A DNA stretch of 64,000 nt from Gemmatimonadota bacterium. GTDB taxonomy: Bacteria; Latescibacterota; UBA2968; UBA8231. A program made the translations under genes and the position numbers. Shown in pieces: positions 26,973 through 35,508 of this stretch. Within the stretch, counting starts at the first letter, position 1, and each line of letters begins with the position of its first letter. The stretch lies in the NCBI GenBank assembly GCA_028875335.1, contig JAPPEF010000366.1, positions 21,947 to 85,946 on the forward strand. Direction: 5' to 3'. The notes beneath the pieces are model-generated. The model had not been told where the DNA came from. It made no database searches and saw only the letters and a list, made by a program, of their open reading frames with translations.

Positions 26973-28775
26973 TCAATACATCACTCCCACCGAGCCCCAG
27001 CGGCGTTCCGACGCCTCGTCGGCTTCTATCCGCAACTCGTACAGATACAGCCCCGGTGGCACCAATAACCCTTGATCGTCCGTTCCATCCCACTCCAGCG
27101 CATAAGCCCCGTTGCTGCCCATTCCCGCATAGGCTCGCCGCACCCGGCGACCGGCCAAGTCGTACATCTCCAGAGTCACCGCAGCCTCAGTAACGATCTT
27201 CAACAGCGCATAACTCAGCGCAAAGGCGTCGTTGGCTCCATCGCCGTTGGGCGTGAACAGCCGGGTTCCCTCCAACCGCGCCACCAGCGGCACGTTGCCG
27301 TCCGCAAAGCGCACGACCAGATTGGTCCCTTCCAGCGAGGGATCCACATCGCGCTCGTCGGCCACTTGGTACGCCTCTTCGAGCTGACCGTCTGCGTCCC
27401 TGCGGTCTAATGCCCGCACCTCAAAGCGCGTGTAGTCGCGGAACACAGCGCCGCGAAAGACGATCTGCACGAAGGTTCCCGTCTGCTCGATGTGCCGCCA
27501 CAAGTCGACGTCGAAGCCCGCGCTTGGCTCATAGGTGGCGGAAAAGGAAATCTCCTCGTCATCGACGAGTATCCGCTCGATTTCCGTTACCTGCGCGGCC
27601 GTGCGCACCTGCAGGAAGCGGAAGCCCGTAGCTCGCGGGTCCGGGCCTCTATCGGGGCGCAGGCGCACTTCCATGGACAAGGTAAAGCGCGTCTCGACGC
27701 CCGGCTGCACGACGCTGGGGCTAATCTCGGCCAGCAGGCTACTGACCACCGGCGGTCGCGCAAATTCGAAGACCAGCCGCCTGAGTACGGCTCCTAGTGA
27801 GGCCATGCGCACCTTGAACTGCAAGAAGCGGCGCAGCCCTGGCGAGTGGATCAGACCGCCGCTGACGGTCTGCCAGCTACTCCACAGCGGATTGGGTCTG
27901 ATCGGCCCCTTTTCCTCGGCGGGCAATGCTTGGTAATCCTCTTTGCTCACCCGTCGTAGCCCGTCCTGCGCTTGGAGATCTATGCTGAAGTAGTGATCGG
28001 GGTCGCGATCGGAGCCGGTGCGCGTCTGCACCGTGGCAGGGGCGTTTTCTATGGAACCTCCCTCGTAGCGCACTTTGCCCCAGACGATGTTGGGATAGCG
28101 CGTCCTGACCGGCCTAGAGACGTAAGTACCCACGGGCGCGTCGCCAGCGGCGTAGATTTCCACTTCCGCCAGTTCCCACTCGCGCTCAGTGCTAGGCTCT
28201 ATGAGCACGTAGCGCACGTTGCGGCTATCGAAGTCCCGTTCCACCACAGGCTCGACGTTGGGGCTGTCGGCGAAAAAGCTGATAGCAGGGTCGTACTCTG
28301 CTTGGCGTTCGGCCTTGGTGTAGAGGCGAAAAACCTGTAGGAAGCGGCGTCTGTTCTGGCGGTCAAGGCGCGGGAAGAGGCGGACGCGATTGACGCGGAA
28401 GGTGGCGCCGAGGTTGATCTCTACGGGCGTACTGCGGTCGATAGCGGCAAACTGATCTGGGTCGAAAGACGTAGTGGAATTGCCGTCGTATAGCAGAGTG
28501 CCTAGGGGTACGCGGAGGGTGCCAGCGGGATTTTCCACCAGCCCCACTGCCATGCCTCCGCGCTCGGCCAAGCGCAGCGATAGATTTTCGCCGGCTTCTG
28601 CCGGCCACATCCAGATGGAATCGCGCGCTACCCCTAAGAATTGAGCTTCCTCGACAATGCTGTCCCAGCGGCCTAAGCGACCGTCTTGACCCACGTCGAG
28701 GGTATCGACGGCCAGCGCGGAAGTGGCGCTGCAGAAGAAGCCGATTAACAGGGCGTAATGTATGGCGTTATTCAA
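26973..28775 (-). CDS. Secreted discoidin-like protein with FTPNGDG/FlgD-like C-terminal domain (600 aa)
   Basis: The TTG start gives MNNAIHYALLIGFFCSATSALA, a good signal peptide; the frame runs 162 bases further upstream, but that part lies inside the preceding gene. There are discoidin-like strands (INLGATFRVNRVRLFPRLD, VRYVLIEPSTEREWELAEVE, IYAAGDAPVG) and a C-terminal LFTPNGDGANDAFALSYAL, LEMYDLAGRRVRRAY, LEWDGTDDQGLLVPPGLYLY. It is the third FTPNGDG protein of the run and has no barrel-like gene directly of its own. It lies 14 bases after the VCBS gene, so it is part of the same transcript. Confidence 0.75.
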   Translation of the reverse strand: MNNAIHYALLIGFFCSATSALAVDTLDVGQDGRLGRWDSIVEEAQFLGVARDSIWMWPAEAGENLSLRLAERGGMAVGLVENPAGTLRVPLGTLLYDGNSTTSFDPDQFAAIDRSTPVEINLGATFRVNRVRLFPRLDRQNRRRFLQVFRLYTKAERQAEYDPAISFFADSPNVEPVVERDFDSRNVRYVLIEPSTEREWELAEVEIYAAGDAPVGTYVSRPVRTRYPNIVWGKVRYEGGSIENAPATVQTRTGSDRDPDHYFSIDLQAQDGLRRVSKEDYQALPAEEKGPIRPNPLWSSWQTVSGGLIHSPGLRRFLQFKVRMASLGAVLRRLVFEFARPPVVSSLLAEISPSVVQPGVETRFTLSMEVRLRPDRGPDPRATGFRFLQVRTAAQVTEIERILVDDEEISFSATYEPSAGFDVDLWRHIEQTGTFVQIVFRGAVFRDYTRFEVRALDRRDADGQLEEAYQVADERDVDPSLEGTNLVVRFADGNVPLVARLEGTRLFTPNGDGANDAFALSYALLKIVTEAAVTLEMYDLAGRRVRRAYAGMGSNGAYALEWDGTDDQGLLVPPGLYLYELRIEADEASERRWGSVGVMY

Positions 28776-28789
28776 TTTGCTCGGCTCGC

Positions 28790-30904
28790 TTATTCGAGTT
28801 TGACCATTTTGCGGGTGCGCGTCTGCTCGTCCACCTGCACCCGATATACATAGACGCCAGCGGCGACAGGTCGGCCTTGCGCGTCGCGGCCATCCCACGT
28901 CAGTCGATGCTCGCCAGCGGGCAGCGGTCCCGTCCACACTTGGCGCAGCGGCTGCCCTAGGATGTTGTAGATGGTTAAGTCCACGTTCTTAGCTCCGGCG
29001 GGTACGGCCAAGGGGATGGTCGTGGCCGGATTGAACGGGTTGGGATAGTTGGCACCGAGGGTAAAGGCCGTTGGTGTGGCTGTCTCGCTGGCTACGGCCG
29101 TGGCCGAGGTGCCTTGGTTGAGCAAGACGAAGACGCCGCCGTGGTCGCTTGCGGGACTGGTTCCTATCACGACTAGGTCGGTGTCGTCATCGCCGTTGAC
29201 ATCGCTGGCGAAGATCTGATTGCCCTCGCTTGGCAGGGGGTAGTAGCCTTCGAGGGTGGGCACGCCGTTGGGCTGGCCGAGCAGCACCACCAGCGCCGGA
29301 CCGACGGGCGAGTTGCCAGCGATCATGGCCACATCCAGCACGCCATCGCCGTTGAGGTCGCTGGTGATGACCTCTGACGGGAGCACCTCCCAGTCGAGCA
29401 AGGAATGGCGTGCCAACCCGCCGGAGGCGTCCAGACGCCACAGAGCCAAGCCATAGTAGTCGAAGGCGAATTTGAGGAACGGATCTATGTTCTCGGAGGA
29501 GCCGAGTAGATCCACCATTCCATCGCCATCGAAGTCGGCCAGTAGGTGCAGGCCACAGGGATTGATCGGGGCCGCAAAAGAGAGCGGCGGTTCCTCGATG
29601 GCGGCCCACGGCTGGGTCAGTTGCCAAAAGTCTTGATCTTGAGGCTCAAAGCAGGTCCCTCTCCATAACAGGCTCGCAGCTTTGCCGAGGGGTTGTCCGG
29701 TGGATAGGTAGGCCAAGCGCCACTCCTCGCTGTCGAAGACGAAGGTATCGCTATCGACAAAGTCGTAGCCGTCGTTGATCCACATAGTCACTTCTTGGAA
29801 AACAACATCGCCGACCAACAAGTCCACATCGCCATCGCCGTCGCCATCAGCCAAGCCAACGAGCGAGACGTCGAACAGTTGCAAAATGGGATCAAAGCCG
29901 CCGCCCCAGTTGTACCACACTTCGACGCTCCTCCCCCATTGGTCGTCAACGACCAGATCGAGGAGTCCATTGCCGTCGAAGTCGCTTCCCTGGAGGTACA
30001 TGCTTGGAGGGTCGTCAGCGGGTTCGGTTGAGAGGAGGAACTCTTGGGTGGGTTCAAAGCGGCCTAGTCCGTCGTTGGACGCCACAATCCAGCCCAGTTG
30101 TCTTTCGCCGTCCATGGGCCGGTTCCAGACTGCTACGAGATCCGCGTCGCCATCGCCATCTACATCGCCCACCGCTCCGAACGATTCTCCCAGTTGGTCC
30201 ATCGTAATGCTTGGGATGCCGATGCCCTCGCCGAGTGGAAAAAAGTCGGGGTCGGCGAACAGCGCACCAGGCGGCCCCAACGCCACACCGAGATCTCTAG
30301 GCGACAATTCTCCCTGTGCCATCTCTTCGGCTCCCGTGAGCTGGATCCAGTCTATTTCTAAAAACTTGGGATGGTTTTCTATATCCAGCGGGTATAGGTA
30401 CAACATCATGTCTATACGGATAGTATAGAGGGTGTCCTGCCAGATGATCTCCTGCTCTGGGTCTGTTGCCAAGGCGCGTAGATCTATGGTGAGGTCTTCC
30501 CATTCGATGGGATAGGGTTGACGATCGCTCCCCGCGGCACTGCGCCCCGCTTTAGGGTGGCGTCTTTTCTCGGCGTTGGACCAGTACATCGAGAATGGCC
30601 CCTCAGTGGGGCTGTGATGGATGAGGCGCAGCCGTAGGGTGAGGCGGTCGAATAGGGCCGAGTCTTGCCCAATCAGCGGCGAGCGCAATTGAACGGTGGG
30701 TCTGCGACCCGGCACCGGCGCAATGCGCCAGACGCCATCGACGATTTCGGTCTGTAGTGGGTCGTTGCTGCCTATTTCGTTGCTATAACCAGCACTTTCC
30801 CGGGCGCTCCAGCCATAGGTGGAGCCGTCGTCGAAATCCCACGTTAGGGCAAAGGCTCCGCCTGGAACGGCCACCAACAACATTGCTAAGAGAACGCGGC
30901 GCAT
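28790..30904 (-). CDS. Secreted FG-GAP/VCBS-repeat protein with T9SS/FlgD-like C-terminal domain (copy 1)
   Basis: This 704-residue protein starts at the ATG that gives the signal peptide MRRVLLAMLLVAVPGGAFA, with GGAGA six bases upstream. The N-terminal 200 residues look like a carbohydrate-binding beta-sandwich (LTWDFDDGSTYGWSARES, PLIGQDSALFDRLTLRLRLI). Then about six calcium loops of the FG-GAP kind follow (DVDGDGDADLVAVW, DGDGDGDVDLLVGD, DFDGDGMVDLLG, DLNGDGVLDVAM), consistent with a beta-propeller. The last 95 residues are NYPNPFNPATTIPLAVPAG, LTIYNILGQPLR and LTWDGRDAQGRPVAAGVYVY, resembling type IX sorting/FlgD-like domains. It is one of four tandem paralogs. Confidence 0.85.
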   Translation of the reverse strand: MRRVLLAMLLVAVPGGAFALTWDFDDGSTYGWSARESAGYSNEIGSNDPLQTEIVDGVWRIAPVPGRRPTVQLRSPLIGQDSALFDRLTLRLRLIHHSPTEGPFSMYWSNAEKRRHPKAGRSAAGSDRQPYPIEWEDLTIDLRALATDPEQEIIWQDTLYTIRIDMMLYLYPLDIENHPKFLEIDWIQLTGAEEMAQGELSPRDLGVALGPPGALFADPDFFPLGEGIGIPSITMDQLGESFGAVGDVDGDGDADLVAVWNRPMDGERQLGWIVASNDGLGRFEPTQEFLLSTEPADDPPSMYLQGSDFDGNGLLDLVVDDQWGRSVEVWYNWGGGFDPILQLFDVSLVGLADGDGDGDVDLLVGDVVFQEVTMWINDGYDFVDSDTFVFDSEEWRLAYLSTGQPLGKAASLLWRGTCFEPQDQDFWQLTQPWAAIEEPPLSFAAPINPCGLHLLADFDGDGMVDLLGSSENIDPFLKFAFDYYGLALWRLDASGGLARHSLLDWEVLPSEVITSDLNGDGVLDVAMIAGNSPVGPALVVLLGQPNGVPTLEGYYPLPSEGNQIFASDVNGDDDTDLVVIGTSPASDHGGVFVLLNQGTSATAVASETATPTAFTLGANYPNPFNPATTIPLAVPAGAKNVDLTIYNILGQPLRQVWTGPLPAGEHRLTWDGRDAQGRPVAAGVYVYRVQVDEQTRTRKMVKLE

Positions 30905-30965
30905 TGTTTGTCTCCAGAGTTTGTGGGTAGTGCAGTTTAGTTTCCTCATCTCCAGCCCCTATCGT

Positions 30966-33002
30966 CTATTCGATTTTGACCATTTTGCGGGTGCGGGTCT
31001 GCTCGTCCACCTGCAACCGATACATATAGACCCCAGCGGCGACAGGTCGGCCTTGCGCGTCGCGGCCATCCCAAGATAGGTCGTGCTCGCCAGCCGACAG
31101 CGGTCCCGTCCACACTCGGCGCAGCGGCTGCCCTAGGACATTGTAGATGGTTAAATCCACGTTCTTGGCTCCAGCGGGCACGGCTAAGGGGATGGTTGTG
31201 GAGGGATTGAAGGGGTTGGGATAGTTGACGCCTAAAGCAAAAGCCGTTGGCGTGGCTACCTCGCTGGCTACGGCGGTGGCTGGGGTACCTTGGTTGATAA
31301 AGACGAAGACGCCGCCGTGGCCGCTTTCGGGACTTGTTCCCAGCACGATCAGATCAGTGTCGCCATCGCCGTTGACATCGCCGGTGAGGACCTGACTGCC
31401 CTCGCTTGGCAGGGGGTAGTAGCCTTCGAGGACGGGTGCGCCGTTGCGCTGGCCGAGCAATACCATCAGTGCCGAACCGTCGGTCAAGTTCCTGTCGACT
31501 AGGGCTATATCTAGGAGCCCATCGCCGTTGAGGTCGCTAGCGGTGGCTGCGTGCGATGGGCGCACCTGCCAGTCGAGCAAGGAATGGCGTGCCAACACGC
31601 CCGAAGTGTCCATGCGCCACAGAGCTAAGCCGTAGTAGCCATCGTGAAAGACCATGGGGGAGCCGAGTATGTCCGCCGTTCCATCGCCATCGAAGTCGGC
31701 CAGCAGGTGCAGGGCGTCGCGGTCGACCGCGGCTTCGAAGAAGAGCGGTGGCTCTTGGACGGCCGCCCACGGCCGGGTCAGTTGATAGGAGCCCGGCGTC
31801 CGAGGGCCGTTCCACAACAGGCTGGCGGCTTCGCCGAGGGGTTGTCCAGCGGGTAGGTAAGCAAAGTGAACCTCCTCGCTGTCGAGGACGAATTCCTCGC
31901 CGCGGACAAAGTCGTAGTCGTCGTTGATCCACAGGACCACTTGGGACCCACCGGCGGAAACCAACAGGTCCACATCGCCGTCGCCGTCGCCATCGGCCAA
32001 ACCAACGAGCCTGACCTTGGGCAGTTGCAGAGTGGGATCAAAGCCGTCGCCCCAATTGTACCACAGTTCGACGGTCTGGCTTTCGGCCACGACCAGATCG
32101 AGGAGTCCATCGCCGTCGAAGTCGCTTCCCCGCAGGTCCATGCGTCGAATGGGGTCAGAAAAGGGTGTGGTTGAGAAGGTGACATCTTGGGAGGGTTCAA
32201 AGCCGCCTAGTCCGTCGTTGGACGCCACGGTCCAGCCTTGGTGTCTTTCGCGGTCTATAAGGCGGTTCCAGGCCACCACGAGATCCGCATCGCCATCGCC
32301 GTCCACGTCGCCCACTGCGCCGCGCGATTTTTGCAGGGAGCCTAGGGTGCCGATGCTCTCTCCGAGCGGGAAAAAGTCGGGTTCGGCGAACAACGTGCCG
32401 GGCGGCCCCATCTCTACCGCGATATCCTCAGGCGACAATTCCCCCTGTGCCAACTCTTCGGTTCCTGTAAGCTGGATCCAGTCCACCTCTAAAAATCTTG
32501 GATGATTTTCTAGGTCCTGCGAGTCCCGATATAAAACCATGTATATGGAAAAATTAAAGAGGGTATCCTGCCAGGTGACCTTCTGCTCTAGGTCTGCTGC
32601 CAAGGCGCGTAGATCTAGGGTGATTTCTTCCCATTCGATGGGATAGGGTTGAATATGGCTCGTCCACTGGTTTCTGTCCTCGGCATTGGACCAGCCCAGC
32701 CGGAGTTCCCCATGCTCGGTGGGGCTGTGGTGGATGAGACGCAGCCGGAGGGTGAGGCGGTCGAACAAGGCCGAGTCTTTGCCGATCAACGGCGAGCTCA
32801 ATGAAACGGTGGGTCTTTGACCGGGCACGGGCGCGATGCGCCAGGTGTCATCGACGACTTGGCTGTATAGTGGTTCGCTACTGAAAGCAGAACTTTGCCG
32901 AGCGATCCAGCCATGGGTGGTGCCGTCGGCGAAATCCCACGTTAGGGCAAAAGATCTAAGTGGAGCCGCCAACGACAAAATTGCAAAGAGCGCGTAGCGC
33001 AT
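30966..33002 (-). CDS. Secreted FG-GAP/VCBS-repeat protein (copy 2)
   Basis: This 678-residue paralog of the neighbouring genes starts at the ATG beginning MRYALFAILSLAAPLRSFA with GGAG upstream; the longer open frame runs back into the end of the previous copy. Calcium loops include DVDGDGDADLVVAW, DFDGDGLLDLVVAE, DGDGDGDVDLLVSA, DFDGDGTADILG, DLNGDGLLDIALVD and DVNGDGDTDLIVLG. The C-terminus carries NYPNPFNPSTTIPLAVPAG and DLSWDGRDAQGRPVAAGVYM. It is slightly shorter than the other copies, mainly in the middle. It is probably a surface-bound lectin-like or adhesive protein; the ligand is unknown. Confidence 0.85.
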   Translation of the reverse strand: MRYALFAILSLAAPLRSFALTWDFADGTTHGWIARQSSAFSSEPLYSQVVDDTWRIAPVPGQRPTVSLSSPLIGKDSALFDRLTLRLRLIHHSPTEHGELRLGWSNAEDRNQWTSHIQPYPIEWEEITLDLRALAADLEQKVTWQDTLFNFSIYMVLYRDSQDLENHPRFLEVDWIQLTGTEELAQGELSPEDIAVEMGPPGTLFAEPDFFPLGESIGTLGSLQKSRGAVGDVDGDGDADLVVAWNRLIDRERHQGWTVASNDGLGGFEPSQDVTFSTTPFSDPIRRMDLRGSDFDGDGLLDLVVAESQTVELWYNWGDGFDPTLQLPKVRLVGLADGDGDGDVDLLVSAGGSQVVLWINDDYDFVRGEEFVLDSEEVHFAYLPAGQPLGEAASLLWNGPRTPGSYQLTRPWAAVQEPPLFFEAAVDRDALHLLADFDGDGTADILGSPMVFHDGYYGLALWRMDTSGVLARHSLLDWQVRPSHAATASDLNGDGLLDIALVDRNLTDGSALMVLLGQRNGAPVLEGYYPLPSEGSQVLTGDVNGDGDTDLIVLGTSPESGHGGVFVFINQGTPATAVASEVATPTAFALGVNYPNPFNPSTTIPLAVPAGAKNVDLTIYNVLGQPLRRVWTGPLSAGEHDLSWDGRDAQGRPVAAGVYMYRLQVDEQTRTRKMVKIE

Positions 33003-33025
33003 AGTTTTCTCCAGAGGCCGGCTAT

Positions 33026-35152
33026 CTATTCGATTTTGACCATTTTGCGGGCGTACGTCTGCTCGTCCACCTGCAACCGATACACATAGATCCCGGCGGC
33101 GACGGGTTGGCCCTGCGCGTCGCGGCCATCCCAAGTTAGCTGGTGCTCGCCAGCCAGCAGCGGACCCGTCCACACTCGGCGCAGCGGCTGCCCCAAGACA
33201 TTGTAGATGGTCAAATTCACGTTCTTGGCTCCGGCAGGCACGGTCAAGGGGATGGTCGTGGCGGGATTGAACGGGTTGGGATAGTTGGCACCCAACGAAA
33301 AGGCCGTTGGCGTGGTCGTCGTCTCGCTGGCTACGGCCGTGGCTGGGGGGCCTTGATTGATAAAGACGAAGACGCCGCCGTGGTCGCTGGCCGGACTCGT
33401 TCCTAGTACGACTAGATCGGTGTCGCCATCGCCGTTGACATCGCTGGCGAAGACCTGATTGCCCTTGCCGGGCAGGGGGTAATAGCCTTCGAGGACGGGT
33501 GCATCGTTGCGCTGGCCGAACAACACCACTAGCGCCGAACCGACGGTCAAGTTGCTAGCGACTAGGGCTACATCTAAGAGTCCATCGCCGTTGAGGTCGC
33601 TGGCGTTGGCTACTGACGGGAACACCTTCCAGTCGAGCAAGGAATGGCGTGCCAACACGCCGGAGGCGTCCAGACGCCATAGAGCCAAGCCGTAGTAGTC
33701 CGTGGCAAGGAACGTATCTATGCGCTCGGGGGAATAGAGCATGTCCACTGTGCCATTTCCATCGAGGTCGGCGATCAAGTGCAGGGCGTCAGGATGAATC
33801 ACGGCCTCGACAGCGAGCGGTGGTTCCTCGATGGCTGTCCACGGTCGGGTTAATTGCCAGGAGCCTTGGGAGCGGAACCAGAAGTCTGGGGAGTGGTACC
33901 ACAATAGGCTCGCAGCTTCGCCTAGGGGTTGTACGGCGGGTAGGTAGGGGAACATTCTCTCGCTATCGAGGGCGAATTCCTCGCTATCGACAAAGTCGTA
34001 GCCATCGTTGATCCACAGGATCGCGTAATACGATCCGTCGTCAAACCCCCCGTGATACCTCCGGACTAACAGGTCCACATCACCGTCGCCGTCGCCATCG
34101 GCCAAGCCAAGGGGCCAGACGCCGGACAGTTGCGGGGTGGGCTCAAAGCCGCCGCCCCAGTTGTACCACACTTCGACGGTCCCGCCTTGGGGAACAACTA
34201 GATCTAGGAGTCCATCGCCGTCGAAGTCGTCTCCCTGAAGGTACATGCGTGGGGGGTCGTCAGAGGGTTCGGTTGAGAGGAGGAACTCTTGGGTGGGTTC
34301 AAAGCCGCCTAGTCCGTCGTTGGACGCCACGGTCCAGCCGAGGTGGCTTTCGTCGCCCACGAGGCGGTTCCAGGCCACCACGAGATCCGCATCGCCATCG
34401 CCGTCCACGTCGCCCACCGCGCCTTGCGATTCTTGCCGATAGCCTCGCCGACTGTCTGGGATGCCGATGCCCTCTCCGAGTGGGAAAAAGTCGGGTTCGG
34501 CGAACAGCGTGCCGGGCGGCTCCAACTCCACCGCGAGCTCCCGAGGCGACAACTCTCCCTGCGCCAACTCTTCAGCTCCCGTGAGCTGGATCCAGTCTAT
34601 TTCTAAAAACTTTGGATGGTTTTCTAGATCCTGCGAGTCTCGGAATAACATCATGTCTATATGAATGTTAAAGAGAGTATCCTGCCAGACGATCTTTCGC
34701 TCTATGTCTTCTGCTGTCAAATCTCGTAGCTCTATGGTGAGGTCTTCCCATTCGATGGGATAGGGTTGCAGACTTCTCCCCATGCTACTAGGCAGTGCTT
34801 CAGAGTGGCGTCTCTCCTCGGCATTGGACCAGCTCATCAAGAGTGGCCCCTCGGTGGGGCTATGGTGTATGAGGCGCAGCCGTAGGGTGACGCGGTCGAA
34901 CAGGGCCGAGTCTTTGCCGATCAACGGCGAGCGCAATTGAACGGTGGGTCTGCGACCAGGCACGGGCGCAATGCGCCAGACGCCATCGACGATTTCGCTC
35001 TGTAATGGGTCCCTACTGCCTAATTTATTGCTATAATGATAACTTTCCCGGGCGGTCCAGCCCCAAGTGGATCCATCGTCGAAATCCCACGTCAGGGCAA
35101 AGGTTCCAAGTGGAGCGGCCAACAATAGAATTGCAAAGAGAAAACAGCGCAT
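33026..35152 (-). CDS. Secreted FG-GAP/VCBS-repeat protein (copy 3)
   Basis: This 708-residue paralog begins at the ATG giving MRCFLFAILLLAAPLGTFA. Its order of domains is the same: N-terminal sandwich (LTWDFDDGSTWGWTARES), FG-GAP-like loops (DVDGDGDADLVVAW, DDFDGDGLLDLVV, DGDGDGDVDLLV, DLDGNGTVDMLYS, DLNGDGLLDVALVA, DVNGDGDTDLVVLG) and the C-terminal NYPNPFNPATTIPLTVPAG with LTWDGRDAQGQPVAAGIYVY. It has its own copy of the conserved upstream block at 35.16-35.30 kb, so it may be the first gene of a transcript running to the terminator at 17.1 kb. Confidence 0.85.
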   Translation of the reverse strand: MRCFLFAILLLAAPLGTFALTWDFDDGSTWGWTARESYHYSNKLGSRDPLQSEIVDGVWRIAPVPGRRPTVQLRSPLIGKDSALFDRVTLRLRLIHHSPTEGPLLMSWSNAEERRHSEALPSSMGRSLQPYPIEWEDLTIELRDLTAEDIERKIVWQDTLFNIHIDMMLFRDSQDLENHPKFLEIDWIQLTGAEELAQGELSPRELAVELEPPGTLFAEPDFFPLGEGIGIPDSRRGYRQESQGAVGDVDGDGDADLVVAWNRLVGDESHLGWTVASNDGLGGFEPTQEFLLSTEPSDDPPRMYLQGDDFDGDGLLDLVVPQGGTVEVWYNWGGGFEPTPQLSGVWPLGLADGDGDGDVDLLVRRYHGGFDDGSYYAILWINDGYDFVDSEEFALDSERMFPYLPAVQPLGEAASLLWYHSPDFWFRSQGSWQLTRPWTAIEEPPLAVEAVIHPDALHLIADLDGNGTVDMLYSPERIDTFLATDYYGLALWRLDASGVLARHSLLDWKVFPSVANASDLNGDGLLDVALVASNLTVGSALVVLFGQRNDAPVLEGYYPLPGKGNQVFASDVNGDGDTDLVVLGTSPASDHGGVFVFINQGPPATAVASETTTTPTAFSLGANYPNPFNPATTIPLTVPAGAKNVNLTIYNVLGQPLRRVWTGPLLAGEHQLTWDGRDAQGQPVAAGIYVYRLQVDEQTYARKMVKIE

Positions 35153-35159
35153 AGGAGCA

Positions 35160-35302
35160 CCTATAGGGTTTTTGGTCGTTTTGACGCCCTGTAGGTTAAG
35201 CTACTCGCACATTCCGTGCCAAATGTCAGGCCGCGCATAAAAAATTATTCAGAGGTATCCTAAAAGATTGGAAATACAGTAGTTAAAAATGTGAATTTAT
35301 TT
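35160..35302 (-). promoter_or_regulatory. Conserved upstream block of VCBS copy 3
   Basis: This AT-rich stretch is a near copy of the region upstream of VCBS copy 4 at 37.6 kb. Shared stretches include GCTACTCGCACATTCCGTGC, then GATTGGAAATA and GTAGTTAAA, then GTGAATTTATTTTTT (plus-strand reading). Long conservation outside genes suggests promoter and leader function; I could not assign a clear -10/-35 pair. Confidence 0.55.
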
Positions 35303-35340
35303 TTTCTAGGCGTTGCGTCTTCCGTCGGCGCAAGGTCTTC

Positions 35341-35395
35341 CACGTTTTTTCGTGTATTTTCCACGACTTTCCGTGTACTTCCACGACTTTCCGTG
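35341..35395. repeat. Three tandem CACG-N6-CGTG elements, 20-21 bp apart
   Basis: CACG-6 bases-CGTG occurs at 35341-35354, 35362-35375 and 35382-35395; the last two copies share CCACGACTTTCCGTG. Start-to-start distances are 21 and 20 bases, two helical turns. They lie about 40 bases from the conserved block, upstream in the direction of copy 3 transcription, and may be operator or activator sites. Confidence 0.6.
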
Positions 35396-35460
35396 TTGGC
35401 TGCGCCATCGCCAAGAAGCCCGCCGGAAGGTCTGCAAAGACGGCCAGCGCGAGAGTAGGC

Positions 35461-35502
35461 TGATTAACAGGGCGCAGTGTATGGATTTATTTAATTTGCT
35501 CG
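35461..35502 (-). pseudogene. Remnant of the start of a discoidin/FTPNGDG gene
   Basis: Directly after VCBS copy 4, the minus strand reads KLNKSIHCALLISL, close to KLNNAIHYALLIGF at the start of the 600-residue gene after VCBS copy 1, and the DNA matches (GATTAACAGGGCG and AATTTGCTCGG are shared). The TTG start has become TTA and the rest of the gene is missing. It is a scar of duplication of the VCBS-plus-downstream-gene unit. Confidence 0.6.
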
Positions 35503-35508
35503 GACCAT

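Noticed and set aside
35341..35395. Possible short CRISPR array
   Set aside because: Only three units with no spacer between them, each an inverted repeat at helical-turn spacing; regulatory sites fit better.
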